Of a stretch of 49,822 nucleotides of DNA, positions 24,637 to 33,775 are shown piece after piece. Below the pieces are notes generated by a model. The model had not been told where the DNA came from, ran no database searches, and saw only the letters and a program-made list of their open reading frames with translations. The stretch is taken from positions 1 through 49,822 of the forward strand of contig CANMML010000029.1 in assembly GCA_947499005.1 (NCBI GenBank), read 5' to 3'. Position 1 is the first letter of the stretch; each line of letters starts with the position of its first letter. Both the position numbers and the translations under genes were made by a program. This stretch comes from an uncultured Aquimarina sp. (GTDB lineage: Bacteria > Bacteroidota > Bacteroidia > Flavobacteriales > Flavobacteriaceae).

Positions 24637-25260
24637 ATGCGTGTTTTTTTTCTATTATATTTTATTCTGGGTATTGCAAGTGTAAGTATTGCCCAGCAAA
24701 ATGGAGTCACTATAGTCGAAAAGAAAGGACCTAAACGTCATTTGTTATATGCAAAAAATGATGCTGATGCTTCGCGTAGTGTTTTTTTAAAAGTAGTAGC
24801 AAGCGGATATCGAAGGAGAGCTGATCGTCCCGTAATCAAATTAATTCCGCCCAAGAGTGAAGTACTCATGATGACCTTAATCCCTTTAAGAGATACTATT
24901 TCTTCCTATACCTATATTTATGTAGCAAATACAGAAGAAGAGAATTTGGGAATCATTAGAGAAAAGAACCCTACAGAGAGTCTTGGTATGAATGATTTTA
25001 TTGAGTCCCGAAATTTAATTTTTACCAATAATGGATGCGATAAATGCGATTTGTTGATTGGAATGCTACAAGAAAAACGCAAAACCTTTAGAAAAGTTGA
25101 TATTCGAGAAAAAGATTGGGCTTTCGATTATGCTGTTCGCTATCTTGAAAATAGAGGCGAAAAGTTAGATACCATTGCACTTCCTATGGCGTTATTGAAA
25201 GGAAAAGTAATACAGCCAATACCAGACTTAAGTAGTTTTGTGAGAGCGGTGGAGGAATAG
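24637..25260 (+). CDS. Secreted protein with a C-terminal glutaredoxin-like CxxC domain
   Basis: A 207-residue protein with a signal peptide (cut after about residue 19, IAQQ). The middle (about 25-110) is a beta-rich domain that I do not recognise. The C-terminal part resembles a thioredoxin/glutaredoxin fold: NNGCDKCDLLIGML with Cys134 and Cys137, then a LPMALLKGKVI strand like the cis-Pro segment of thioredoxins. A periplasmic thiol-redox role is inferred. It is a single-gene unit that converges on the sigma factor gene. Confidence 0.7.
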   Translation: MRVFFLLYFILGIASVSIAQQNGVTIVEKKGPKRHLLYAKNDADASRSVFLKVVASGYRRRADRPVIKLIPPKSEVLMMTLIPLRDTISSYTYIYVANTEEENLGIIREKNPTESLGMNDFIESRNLIFTNNGCDKCDLLIGMLQEKRKTFRKVDIREKDWAFDYAVRYLENRGEKLDTIALPMALLKGKVIQPIPDLSSFVRAVEE

Positions 25261-25314
25261 TTATAGATCGCTTTATGTTGGAATGATTTTTAGTAGAAGT
25301 AAGTGTGCAAGAAA

Positions 25315-25866
25315 TTATTTCCCTAAACTTTCTAGTAATAATTTTTTAGCACGTAATAGTTTTACCTTGATGTTATTCATAGATTCTTCAAGCTCATCGG
25401 CCATTTCTTGATAGCTCATTTCTTGAAAAAAGCGCAATTGAATCATCTTTTGATATTTAGGCTTTAGTGTTTTTATGTGCTTTAGTAATTCGGCAAGATT
25501 TTGTTTGGTGATCATGAGATCTTCTGGCGTAGGAGCATCATCCAATAAAGTCTCGGTCATTTTAAGCTCTTGATCTTCTGTAGCCGATTGCCATTGGTTT
25601 TTTTGTTGACGAATAAGATCAATATGAGTGTTTTTAGATATCGTTAACAGCCAGCTTTTAAAATCGTATTGCTCATCGAATGAAGAAATTTTATCGAATG
25701 CTTTAGAAAATGTTTTAATCGTTACCTCCTCGGCATCAAATTCATTTTTTGTGCGATTTAGTTGAAAACGATACACATCATTCCAATAGGTATTCAATAA
25801 ATAATTGAACGCAGTTTGCTGTCCAAGTTTTGCATTGATGATATGTGACGCTTCTGATTCAGAAAT
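25315..25866 (-). CDS. ECF-type RNA polymerase sigma factor
   Basis: A sigma-70 group 4 factor with region 2 (QTAFNYLLNTYWNDVYRFQL, FKSWLLTISKNTHID) and region 4 (YQKMIQLRFFQEMSYQEMADELE). The first ATG (25797, MNTYWNDV) would cut into region 2. Upstream the frame stays open and gives the typical ISESEASHIINAKLGQQTAFN, but no ATG, GTG or TTG is available, so an ATT at 25866 is the most likely start; I annotate that. This start is 5 bp after the stop of the glycosyltransferase gene. No anti-sigma factor follows. Confidence 0.85.
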   Translation of the reverse strand: MSESEASHIINAKLGQQTAFNYLLNTYWNDVYRFQLNRTKNEFDAEEVTIKTFSKAFDKISSFDEQYDFKSWLLTISKNTHIDLIRQQKNQWQSATEDQELKMTETLLDDAPTPEDLMITKQNLAELLKHIKTLKPKYQKMIQLRFFQEMSYQEMADELEESMNNIKVKLLRAKKLLLESLGK

Positions 25867-25871
25867 AACGA

Positions 25872-26951
25872 TTAGTTTTTCTTTGTGGATAAATGACTTA
25901 AAAGTAAATATACGCCTAATAATAAAGAAACTAATTCAATAAAAGGGTAGAAAAATAAGCATTCCTTTTCGTTGAAATCTTTTCCGTTTTTGATAAAGAC
26001 GATTGTATTAAGGATTAGTCGAACGCTTGCTGCGATAAATAAAATGGGGTTGGGGAAAAAGATACAACCCAAAATGAATAATGCCCAAAACAAGTACTGG
26101 GAGCTATTAAAGAGAATCCATAGCAACTTTGTCATTATTGAAGACTTAGCAAATGTTTGGTTTCTATTTAATTGATGCTGTTTCCAGCGAGTCCAAGAGT
26201 AAGCTTCACGAATATTTAGGTCTTTAGAAATATAGGTAGTGCTTGTCGATCCAATATCTTGGTATAGTAAAGATTGAGTGCCAACATATTGTTTTATTCT
26301 TTTGTTGAACCCATTATGCTCAAAGAAAAGGGAGCTCGTATATCCAATGTTGTTGTCATTGAGTATGATAGATTTGCCTAAAGAGCCAAGCCCTAGGTGG
26401 TAAATTTCTTGAGAAAGTGTGTAGAAACGAGCAAGGATGTTAAAGAATCCTTTTTCCTTCGTAAACCCATTATAGCCAATCAAGAAATCATTATATAACG
26501 CATGAGATGTGTTGGTCAACCATTCGTTATTTTCGAAAAAAGTATTGGGTGAAATAAAGATTAACTTTTCATTACTGGCTTGTTTGATGCCGAGTGTAAT
26601 GGCGTAACGTTTAGAGCCCCAGAAAGCCTCTTTATTTTCGACGTTTACTAATTTTGCATTCGAATATTTAATCTCAAATTGTTCTAAAATTTCTTCGGAA
26701 TCATCATAAGAGGAGTGGTTGACAAAAAGAAACTGATGTTTTTGAAAATCTTCTAATTGAATGATACGTTTTAAAAAATCTTCTAAAACAGCCGCGTCAT
26801 TTTTTATGTAAATTAATACAGATAGAGGAGCTACAGTAGTAGCATGTTCCGCGTTATTCTTTTTGAAAGTAAATGGAAGTAGTAACAGTAAATAAATACA
26901 ATTAATACTACAAATAGTAATAAATACTATTAGAAAAACAGTAAGCCCCAT
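25872..26951 (-). CDS. Family 2 glycosyltransferase, membrane-bound
   Basis: A 359-residue GT2-type enzyme. An N-terminal membrane helix (about 1-28) precedes the GT-A domain (about 40-230): LSVLIYIKND, the strand FLFVNHSSYDDSEEILEQF and LIFISPNTFFENNEWL in place of a classical DxD, then two C-terminal helices (about 275-350). The usual Asp pair is weak, so donor and acceptor are unclear; cell-envelope polysaccharide synthesis is the usual context. It lies between a small membrane protein (8 bp) and the sigma factor (5 bp). Confidence 0.8.
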   Translation of the reverse strand: MGLTVFLIVFITICSINCIYLLLLLPFTFKKNNAEHATTVAPLSVLIYIKNDAAVLEDFLKRIIQLEDFQKHQFLFVNHSSYDDSEEILEQFEIKYSNAKLVNVENKEAFWGSKRYAITLGIKQASNEKLIFISPNTFFENNEWLTNTSHALYNDFLIGYNGFTKEKGFFNILARFYTLSQEIYHLGLGSLGKSIILNDNNIGYTSSLFFEHNGFNKRIKQYVGTQSLLYQDIGSTSTTYISKDLNIREAYSWTRWKQHQLNRNQTFAKSSIMTKLLWILFNSSQYLFWALFILGCIFFPNPILFIAASVRLILNTIVFIKNGKDFNEKECLFFYPFIELVSLLLGVYLLLSHLSTKKN

Positions 26952-26959
26952 AAAAAGTA

Positions 26960-27163
26960 TTAAGCGTGACTATCTTCGTTACAGTCTTTGTATTGGTCAG
27001 GAGTTTTTCCGCAAAGCGAACAAGACTCACCACTTTCATTAAGAAAAGGGCTTTGACTGGCACAAGTACCTGCAAACTTACCGTCTTTTTTTGCCCATAT
27101 TTTAATGGCAATTCCAGCAAATGCTATTCCTAATAAACCGATGGTAACTAAAAGTAACTTCAT
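26960..27163 (-). CDS. Small Cys-rich membrane or secreted protein
   Basis: A 67-residue protein. The first 22 residues form a membrane helix or signal, followed by a basic patch (KIWAKKDGK) and an acidic tail with four cysteines (CASQSPFLNESGESCSLCGKTPDQYKDC). The CxxC and paired cysteines suggest metal binding or disulfides. Small proteins like this are widespread in flavobacteria without known function. It is the first gene of the unit with the glycosyltransferase and the sigma factor. Confidence 0.8.
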   Translation of the reverse strand: MKLLLVTIGLLGIAFAGIAIKIWAKKDGKFAGTCASQSPFLNESGESCSLCGKTPDQYKDCNEDSHA

Positions 27164-27254
27164 AATCTTTTCTGTAGGGTTACAAAATTATTAAAAATAA
27201 GGAGAAAAGATTCTTAAATTAACGTTCAATTATAGATTTTAAAAATAATTTTTT

Positions 27255-27797
27255 GTGAAAGCATTGTTGGTAATTGATATGCAGAAGGTTTCTTTTACAA
27301 TAGAAACACCAAGATATGACGCCGAAAAAGTAGTAGCGAACATCAATAAATTAGTACGTTTTTTTAGAAAAGCATCTCATCTTGTAATAAATATTCAGCA
27401 TGATGGAACAGGTTCGGGAATTTGTGAAAAAGGAACGGAAGAATGGGAGGTTTTAAATACATTGGAATTTGTAGACACAGATATCAATATAGATAAAACA
27501 GCAAATGATGTTTTTTATAATTCTGAGTTGTTGGAAGTTTTAAAACGACAAGGTGTACATGAAGTGATTGTAACAGGTAGTGCAACCGATTTTTGTGTTG
27601 CTGCTTCAGTTCAGTCAGCTATTTCAAAAGATTTTAATGTTACTGTAATTGCTGATGCGCATACTACTGCGGATAGGCCACACGCAAAGGCAAATGAAAT
27701 TATAGAACATTACAATTATGTATGGAATAATATGTTGCCAACAAAAGGGAAGGTTAGAAGTATTCGTTGCAATGAATTTTTAGAATCATGCGTATAG
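27255..27797 (+). CDS. Isochorismatase-family cysteine hydrolase
   Basis: A 180-residue hydrolase of the isochorismatase/nicotinamidase fold. The catalytic triad is visible as Asp8 (VIDMQK), a lysine in NIDKTANDVF and Cys114 (GSATDFCVAAS). The fold cleaves amides or isochorismate; nicotinamidase or a similar amidohydrolase is possible, but the substrate is not fixed by sequence. The start codon is GTG. The 3' end overlaps the nitrilase-like gene by 10 bp. Confidence 0.9.
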   Translation: MKALLVIDMQKVSFTIETPRYDAEKVVANINKLVRFFRKASHLVINIQHDGTGSGICEKGTEEWEVLNTLEFVDTDINIDKTANDVFYNSELLEVLKRQGVHEVIVTGSATDFCVAASVQSAISKDFNVTVIADAHTTADRPHAKANEIIEHYNYVWNNMLPTKGKVRSIRCNEFLESCV

Positions 27798-28516
27798 CTT
27801 TAGCTCAAATAAAACCCTTGAAAGGGAAGGTTGATAAAAATATTCAAACTCATATACGATATATAGAAACTGCTGCGGTAAAAGGCAGTCAGGTTATTTT
27901 CTTTCCCGAATTATCAATAACCAGTTATGAGCCTTCATTGGCCAAAGAGTTAGCGTTTCAATTTGGAGATGAACGATTAGCTGTTTTTCAAGAAAAAAGC
28001 AATCAATATCAAATGATTATAGGGGTAGGTATACCACTTTTAGTTGATTCAGAAATTTACATAGCAATGCTAGTTTATCAGCCAGATAAAGAAGTAAGTG
28101 TGTATCGGAAACAATTTTTACATGACGATGAGTTGCCTTACTTTAAAGAAGGTGCTGAGCAATTGTATGTAGATGTTGAACAAGAAAAAATAGCACCAGC
28201 TATTTGTTATGAAAGTTTAAAAGAAGCGCATCTAGAAAATGTAATACGCCATAATGCTTCTGTGTATTTAGCAAGTGTTGCTAAACCTAAAGGAGGGGTA
28301 GAGAAAGCAGCGAACTATTTTCAAAAAGCTTCAGTAAAGTATAATATCCCGATTTTGATGGTGAATGCTATTGGGTGGAGTGATGATTTTAGGTCTTATG
28401 GGAATTCGGCAGTATGGAATAAACAAGGAGAGGTCGTTGTAGCGTTACATGAAAATGAAGAAGGAATTCTTATTTATGATAGCGATAAAGAGGTAGGAAT
28501 TATCGAATATTTATAA
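27788..28516 (+). CDS. Carbon-nitrogen hydrolase (nitrilase superfamily)
   Basis: A 242-residue CN hydrolase with the Glu-Lys-Cys triad Glu41 (FFPELSI), Lys108 (VYRKQFL) and Cys140 (PAICYESL). It cleaves or transfers amide groups of a small metabolite; the substrate is unknown. It overlaps the isochorismatase gene by 10 bp and precedes recG by 28 bp. Two amide-hydrolase genes in a row may act in one salvage route. Confidence 0.9.
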   Translation: MRIALAQIKPLKGKVDKNIQTHIRYIETAAVKGSQVIFFPELSITSYEPSLAKELAFQFGDERLAVFQEKSNQYQMIIGVGIPLLVDSEIYIAMLVYQPDKEVSVYRKQFLHDDELPYFKEGAEQLYVDVEQEKIAPAICYESLKEAHLENVIRHNASVYLASVAKPKGGVEKAANYFQKASVKYNIPILMVNAIGWSDDFRSYGNSAVWNKQGEVVVALHENEEGILIYDSDKEVGIIEYL

Positions 28517-28544
28517 TTTAGCCAATAGCAATAGTCAATCATAT

Positions 28545-30644
28545 ATGTCTGATATTTTACAATCATCCATAGCTTACTTAAAAGGGGTAGGCCCTGCACG
28601 AGCGAAAGTGCTCGAACAAGAGGTGGGAATTAAAGTTTGTCAAGATTTATTGCATTTTTTTCCACACCGATACATCGATAAAACCCGTTATTATAAAATT
28701 GCTGAATTACAACAAAGCAGTGCCGAAGTTCAGATTGTGGGGAAGATTACTGGAATTAGAAAGATAGGCCAGCATCGTGCTAGTCGTTTGGTGGCCACTT
28801 TTGTTGATGATACTGGGAAAATGGAGCTAGTTTGGTTTAAAGGAATCAAGTGGTTAAGTGAAAGTCTACAATTGCATACCCCTTATGTGATCTATGGGAA
28901 GCCAAAATATTTTAAAGGATTTCAAATCGCACATCCCGAAATGGAGTTATTGGAAGCACATAAGTCAAGTATGCAGCATTTGATGCAGCCAGTATATCCT
29001 TCAACAGAAAAACTGCAAGCAAAAAATATTACGCACAAGACCATTTCTAAGATGGTTCAAACGCTTTTTTTGACTCAAGGCTTGCAGTTATTAGAAACGC
29101 TGTCCGAAGAAATTATAGAACACCTTAGTTTAATTCCTAAAGGAGATGCTTTATTGAATTTACATTTCCCTAAAAGTCAAGAGTTACTTGCTAAGTCTAC
29201 GTATCGAATGAAATTCGAAGAGTTGTTTTATATCCAATTACAACTGGTAAGAAAGAATGTCATTAACAAGCAAAAAATAAAAGGATACGCTTTCGAGCAA
29301 GTAGGAGAGCATTTTACAACATTTTATAATGAACATATTCCGTTTGAATTAACAGGGGCACAGAAAAGAGTGATTAAGGAGATTCGTACCGATGTTAAGA
29401 ATCCTGTGCAAATGAATCGATTGCTGCAAGGAGATGTGGGTTCGGGTAAAACCATGGTGGCCTTAATGACCATGCTATTGGCGATTGATAATGGGTATCA
29501 AGCCACATTAATGGCGCCAACAGCAATTTTAGCAAAACAGCATTATGAAGGGATTAGCCAATTGCTAGAGGGAATGCCTATTCGAGTGTCATTGCTAATG
29601 GGAAGCACCAAAGCCAAAGCGAGAAGGGAAATTCATGCAGATCTAGAGAACGGTCAAATTCATATTTTAATAGGAACCCATGCATTGCTAGAAGATAAAG
29701 TGAAGTTTAATAATCTAGGCTTGGCTATTATTGATGAGCAGCACCGTTTTGGGGTAGCTCAACGGGCTAAGCTTTGGAGAAAAAACGAACTGCCACCGCA
29801 TATTTTAGTGATGACCGCAACACCTATTCCGCGAACGTTAGCCATGAGTGTATATGGGGATTTGGATGTTTCGGTTATCGATGAATTACCTCCGGGGAGG
29901 AAGCCTGTAAAAACGGTTCATAAATTTGATAGCCAGAGACTGAATGTATTTCATTCTATTAGGCAAGAAATAGAAAAAGGGCGTCAAGTATATATCGTGT
30001 ATCCATTAATCCAAGAATCGGAAGCTATGGATTACAAAGATTTGATGGATGGTTATGAGAGTATTTCTCGTGATTTTCCAAAACCAAAATATCAGATATC
30101 TATCGTTCATGGGCAGATGAAGCCAGAAGATAAAGATTATGAAATGGAACGTTTTGTAAATGGAGAAACCCAAATTATGGTAGCTACCACAGTAATCGAA
30201 GTAGGGGTGAATGTGCCTAATGCAAGTGTTATGATTATTGAGAGTGCCGAGCGTTTTGGGTTATCTCAATTACATCAGTTACGCGGAAGAGTAGGGCGTG
30301 GAGCTGAACAAAGCTTTTGTATTCTAATGTCGGGAGTTAAGCTTAGTGAAGACAGCAAAACACGTTTGGATACGATGGTGAAAACCAATGACGGTTTTGA
30401 AATAGCTGAGGTAGATTTAAGACTTCGAGGTCCAGGGGATATTATGGGGACACAACAAAGTGGAGTGCTAAATTTAAAGATCGCTGATATTGTGAAAGAC
30501 AATCAAATCTTGCAGGTAGCAAGAGCTTGGGCGCAGCGCATATTAAAAGAAGATCCTGACTTACAATTACCTAAACATCGCATGATTAATTATGCATATC
30601 AACAATTGGTGCAACATAAAAATATTTGGAATTATATCAGTTGA
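28545..30644 (+). CDS. recG: ATP-dependent DNA helicase RecG
   Basis: RecG remodels stalled replication forks and branched DNA. The 699-residue protein has the wedge/OB domain (about 60-150, QIVGKITGIRK), Walker A GDVGSGKT with Lys302, the DEQH box 397-400, motif VI QLRGRVGRG and the C-terminal TRG-like end. The length is normal. It ends 66 bp before a converging gene. Confidence 0.97.
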   Translation: MSDILQSSIAYLKGVGPARAKVLEQEVGIKVCQDLLHFFPHRYIDKTRYYKIAELQQSSAEVQIVGKITGIRKIGQHRASRLVATFVDDTGKMELVWFKGIKWLSESLQLHTPYVIYGKPKYFKGFQIAHPEMELLEAHKSSMQHLMQPVYPSTEKLQAKNITHKTISKMVQTLFLTQGLQLLETLSEEIIEHLSLIPKGDALLNLHFPKSQELLAKSTYRMKFEELFYIQLQLVRKNVINKQKIKGYAFEQVGEHFTTFYNEHIPFELTGAQKRVIKEIRTDVKNPVQMNRLLQGDVGSGKTMVALMTMLLAIDNGYQATLMAPTAILAKQHYEGISQLLEGMPIRVSLLMGSTKAKARREIHADLENGQIHILIGTHALLEDKVKFNNLGLAIIDEQHRFGVAQRAKLWRKNELPPHILVMTATPIPRTLAMSVYGDLDVSVIDELPPGRKPVKTVHKFDSQRLNVFHSIRQEIEKGRQVYIVYPLIQESEAMDYKDLMDGYESISRDFPKPKYQISIVHGQMKPEDKDYEMERFVNGETQIMVATTVIEVGVNVPNASVMIIESAERFGLSQLHQLRGRVGRGAEQSFCILMSGVKLSEDSKTRLDTMVKTNDGFEIAEVDLRLRGPGDIMGTQQSGVLNLKIADIVKDNQILQVARAWAQRILKEDPDLQLPKHRMINYAYQQLVQHKNIWNYIS

Positions 30645-30647
30645 TAA

Positions 30648-30698
30648 CCATCGAGACTGCCTTAATGGCTATTTTATTAAAAGATAATCTCGATGGTA
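30648..30698. terminator. Hairpin between recG and the converging gene
   Basis: ACCATCGAGA (30648-30657) pairs with TCTCGATGGT (30689-30698) across a 31-base loop. It has no T run, so it is only a weak terminator candidate. Confidence 0.4.
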
Positions 30699-30710
30699 TT
30701 GTAATTTGAT

Positions 30711-31142
30711 CTAAGCTTCCTCGGGTTCATCATCGTCTTTGCCTAGGTATCCGTATATGATAAGACCTATTACAATGAGGTATATGATTTTTCCTCCTAT
30801 TTTTTTCCAAAAGGACAAAGGGTTGGGAGAAAGCTCTAGATTGTATTGTTCTTTAAGTTTTGCTAGTTCGTCTTCGCTAACATCATAATATGTAGTTTCG
30901 TCTTCGTTAGTTAAAACATACTTCCCTTCTTTATTCCATGCAGGAATAAAAATAATACCATACTCTTCATATAGATACCCAAGATTTAAATAGCTTCCTT
31001 GTTCTAAAAGACTCTCATCATTAGGTAAGTCTTCTACCAAGTGTATTTTTTCGCAAGGTAAACAAGCAGGGATCCTCCTTCTTCTAGCATAAATATTAGT
31101 GGTAAAGAAAATAGCAGCAGTAATTAATAATAGCTGTTTCAT
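30711..31142 (-). CDS. Secreted/membrane 143-aa protein, unknown
   Basis: I do not recognise it. It has a signal peptide (1-18, ending IYA), an RRRR stretch with CLPC right after it, a central soluble part with aromatic residues (about 45-100), one C-terminal membrane helix (about 113-132) and an acidic tail. It probably sits in the inner membrane with the soluble part in the periplasm, where CLPC could bind metal or form a disulfide. It is a single gene. Confidence 0.75.
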   Translation of the reverse strand: MKQLLLITAAIFFTTNIYARRRRIPACLPCEKIHLVEDLPNDESLLEQGSYLNLGYLYEEYGIIFIPAWNKEGKYVLTNEDETTYYDVSEDELAKLKEQYNLELSPNPLSFWKKIGGKIIYLIVIGLIIYGYLGKDDDEPEEA

Positions 31143-31341
31143 AGTTATAATAGTTAGTGTTGTTATAAATATAACATTTTAACTATAGCTAAGAAGAAGT
31201 TTCAATTCGAGCCTTACACAAATTAGATGAATAGTTTGATAGTTTCGTTGTATAAAGGATGTTTTATCGCTTTATAAAGAGAATTAGTAGGAAGGAATTG
31301 TGGATGATTTTAATTTAGATAAGCACATCAATATTAACGGT

Positions 31342-32664
31342 CTATTGATTCAGGTTTAAACTTGGTTCTAAAACCCAATCGTTGTGTCCAAAATAGTTCC
31401 AAGAAACAGAAGTGAGATCTAGGGTAGGATCAATAAGTTGAAATGTAGTTTTGTTGTTTACAGTAGTTTTATTTTTAACAAAAACCTTAATGTTTTGTCC
31501 CTTTTTAGCATGAAGAGATTTTAATTGTTGAGCAAATTGCCATATGATATCTGGTTTTCCAGTCATGGATCTAATCTGCTTAGGCGTAAGATATTCTTCT
31601 AAAGAAATCAATTGCTTTTTTGTTTCCCCTTCTTTTTGAATAAAAAAACGATTATACCCCGATTTTGATCTTAGCATCATTCTCCAGCTTAGGCGATGCC
31701 CTTCTTCGGTGTATAAGACATTTCCGTCAATAAACCAATGTCTAAGGGGAAGCATTAATTGTATTAAAAGCCAGGTAAAAACAAAGGTTTTTATCAATGA
31801 AGAATCGGCATATTGGCTGGCAATTGTATTTTGAACCTTCTCTTGTTTAGGATAAAACCATTTTCTAATGTTGTCTCTGGGAAAAAAGAATACAGTAAAG
31901 CCTAAAGCTAAGTATGGGAAAATACCTATTTGTAAAATAATAGAATTGTATAAATGGAAAAACAGCGCTAGCCCGAAAGCTATTTTACGAGTAGGCTTCC
32001 ACAATAGGGCGGGAATGATAAGTAAATCGAAAAGAATACCAAACCATGTAATTATCTGGTGTGCCCAAGATTGTTGTAACAAGTCACCAATGATAGGTAA
32101 ATTGTACTTGTTAGACATTAAATTTTTAGCGACACTGCCATCTAACCAATCTGGGTATAGTTTGGCAATTGCAGCAAATGTGTAGACAAGTAATAGTTGA
32201 CCAACGATTAAAAACCAAACCCAATTAGGCATCCATTGGCTTTTGCTAACCCTGCCTTTTTTTGAATCTATTGATAAGTCTTTGTGTGCAGGAAGGGTGG
32301 CCATGATGATAGCAAGTAGCCATAGTAGGTAGTAATGATTGTTATATGCGCTTTTTTGCATCAAGTATACACCTGCCCAAAAAACAGCAAATAGTATAGA
32401 AGAAAGACGGTAAAAATAACCAAGCATAATACCTATTCCGCAAATCCCCATCAATACAAAATAGACATACATTCCTTTTCCTGGTAAAGGTTGAAGGAAA
32501 TCTAATCCTATGAAATGAAATGTAAATTGAGGCTCGATCAATACCCTTCGTACCCAACCTGTAGCAATGGCACCCCAGCTTTCACAGAGTACTAAAAATC
32601 CAAAAATTATTCTGAAAATAATGAGAGGACTATTGTCTGTAGCTTGAAATAACCAGCGTTTCAT
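31342..32664 (-). CDS. HTTM-domain membrane protein
   Basis: A 440-residue protein with eight or more membrane helices (about 12-300) and a soluble C-terminal domain. The pattern (SPLIIFRIIFGFLV, QKSAYNNHYYLLWLLA, LPAHKDLSID) is the HTTM domain, related to vitamin K-dependent gamma-carboxylase. Bacterial members are widespread but almost none is characterised; gamma-carboxylation of a target is only a possibility. It follows ribF after 8 bp. Confidence 0.88.
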   Translation of the reverse strand: MKRWLFQATDNSPLIIFRIIFGFLVLCESWGAIATGWVRRVLIEPQFTFHFIGLDFLQPLPGKGMYVYFVLMGICGIGIMLGYFYRLSSILFAVFWAGVYLMQKSAYNNHYYLLWLLAIIMATLPAHKDLSIDSKKGRVSKSQWMPNWVWFLIVGQLLLVYTFAAIAKLYPDWLDGSVAKNLMSNKYNLPIIGDLLQQSWAHQIITWFGILFDLLIIPALLWKPTRKIAFGLALFFHLYNSIILQIGIFPYLALGFTVFFFPRDNIRKWFYPKQEKVQNTIASQYADSSLIKTFVFTWLLIQLMLPLRHWFIDGNVLYTEEGHRLSWRMMLRSKSGYNRFFIQKEGETKKQLISLEEYLTPKQIRSMTGKPDIIWQFAQQLKSLHAKKGQNIKVFVKNKTTVNNKTTFQLIDPTLDLTSVSWNYFGHNDWVLEPSLNLNQ

Positions 32665-32672
32665 AAAGTTGT

Positions 32673-33605
32673 TTAGATCAATTCAGCAAGATATTCACGA
32701 GCATAGTCTTCATCTTGAGACATAGCTTCTTTAAGGTCATTCAAAGAATCGAATTTCTTTTCATCTCGAATACGTTTCAATAATAATAATTGAATCTTCT
32801 TGTCATATAGATTAAAATCTACGTCAAAAAAGTAAGTTTCTATGGTTTGCTTTCCGCCACCAACAGTGGGGTTGTTGCCAATATTCATCATCCCGTAATA
32901 GATCTTTTTGTCGATACAAGACTTAACAATATAGACTCCATTTTTAGGGATCAATTTGTAAGTTTCAGGGATGTTAAGGTTTGCGGTTGGGTAACCTAGT
33001 GTTCTGCCAAGTTGTTTTCCTTTGACCACTTTTCCGGTTAACATAAATTGATAGCCCAAGTAACTATTTGCCTTTTCAATTTCACCAGCCAATAGTGCTC
33101 TTCTGATTTTTGTTGAGCTAACAGCAACATCTTCAATTTGTTGCTTGGTGATTTCTTCGACTTCAAAATCGAAGTTGTCTCCATATACTTTTAAATCGTA
33201 TAAATCTGCAGTGCGTCCTTTTCCAAAACGGTGGTCATATCCAATAATTACCTTTTTGGCTTTAAGGTATTTGGCAAGCATTTGTTGTGCATACTCTTTA
33301 GCAGATAGTTGTGCAAATTCAACACTAAAAGGATGTACTACAAGATGGTCTAAGCCTGTTTCTTTTAAAATTTGCGAGCGCTCATCCATTGTATTGATCA
33401 ATTTGATATCAGCATCTTTTTGCAATACCATCCTTGGGTGAGGAAAGAAAGTCAATATGATAGATTCTAAATCTTGTTCTGAAGCTACCGCAGTAAGACG
33501 TTCTAATATTTTTTTGTGACCTATATGTACGCCATCAAAAGTGCCAATCGTGACGACACTACGTTTGGGGCTGTTGTAGGTACACGCATTTTCGTGCTTT
33601 TTCAA
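32673..33605 (-). CDS. ribF: Bifunctional riboflavin kinase/FAD synthetase
   Basis: RibF makes FMN and then FAD from riboflavin. The N-terminal FAD synthetase domain (about 15-180) shows TIGTFDGVHIGHKKIL and IIGYDHRFGKGR with SSTKIR; the C-terminal kinase domain (about 185-310) has GKVVKGKQLGRTLGYPTAN. The 310-residue length is normal. It is the first gene of a pair with the HTTM protein. Confidence 0.96.
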   Translation of the reverse strand: MKKHENACTYNSPKRSVVTIGTFDGVHIGHKKILERLTAVASEQDLESIILTFFPHPRMVLQKDADIKLINTMDERSQILKETGLDHLVVHPFSVEFAQLSAKEYAQQMLAKYLKAKKVIIGYDHRFGKGRTADLYDLKVYGDNFDFEVEEITKQQIEDVAVSSTKIRRALLAGEIEKANSYLGYQFMLTGKVVKGKQLGRTLGYPTANLNIPETYKLIPKNGVYIVKSCIDKKIYYGMMNIGNNPTVGGGKQTIETYFFDVDFNLYDKKIQLLLLKRIRDEKKFDSLNDLKEAMSQDEDYAREYLAELI

Positions 33606-33682
33606 AAGAAACTATTTTATACAAAATTACGATTCTATCTAGTTAGTACAAAGTATTAAGTGAAGAGTATTGAGACTTATAT

Positions 33683-33765
33683 GAGGCTTTCTAAAAAATC
33701 ATTATTCTGATAATGCCAGACAAGATCAAGTACTTCCTTGGTGTAAATGACTTTTTAGAAAGCTT
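33683..33765 (-). terminator. Imperfect inverted repeat downstream of the LURP-one-like gene
   Basis: A 21-bp inverted repeat, with arms at 33683-33703 and 33745-33765 and two differences that can pair as G-U. It lies just after the stop codon of the minus-strand gene and before ribF, where a terminator is expected; there is a T-rich end. Confidence 0.55.
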
Positions 33766-33775
33766 CAATAGTTTA

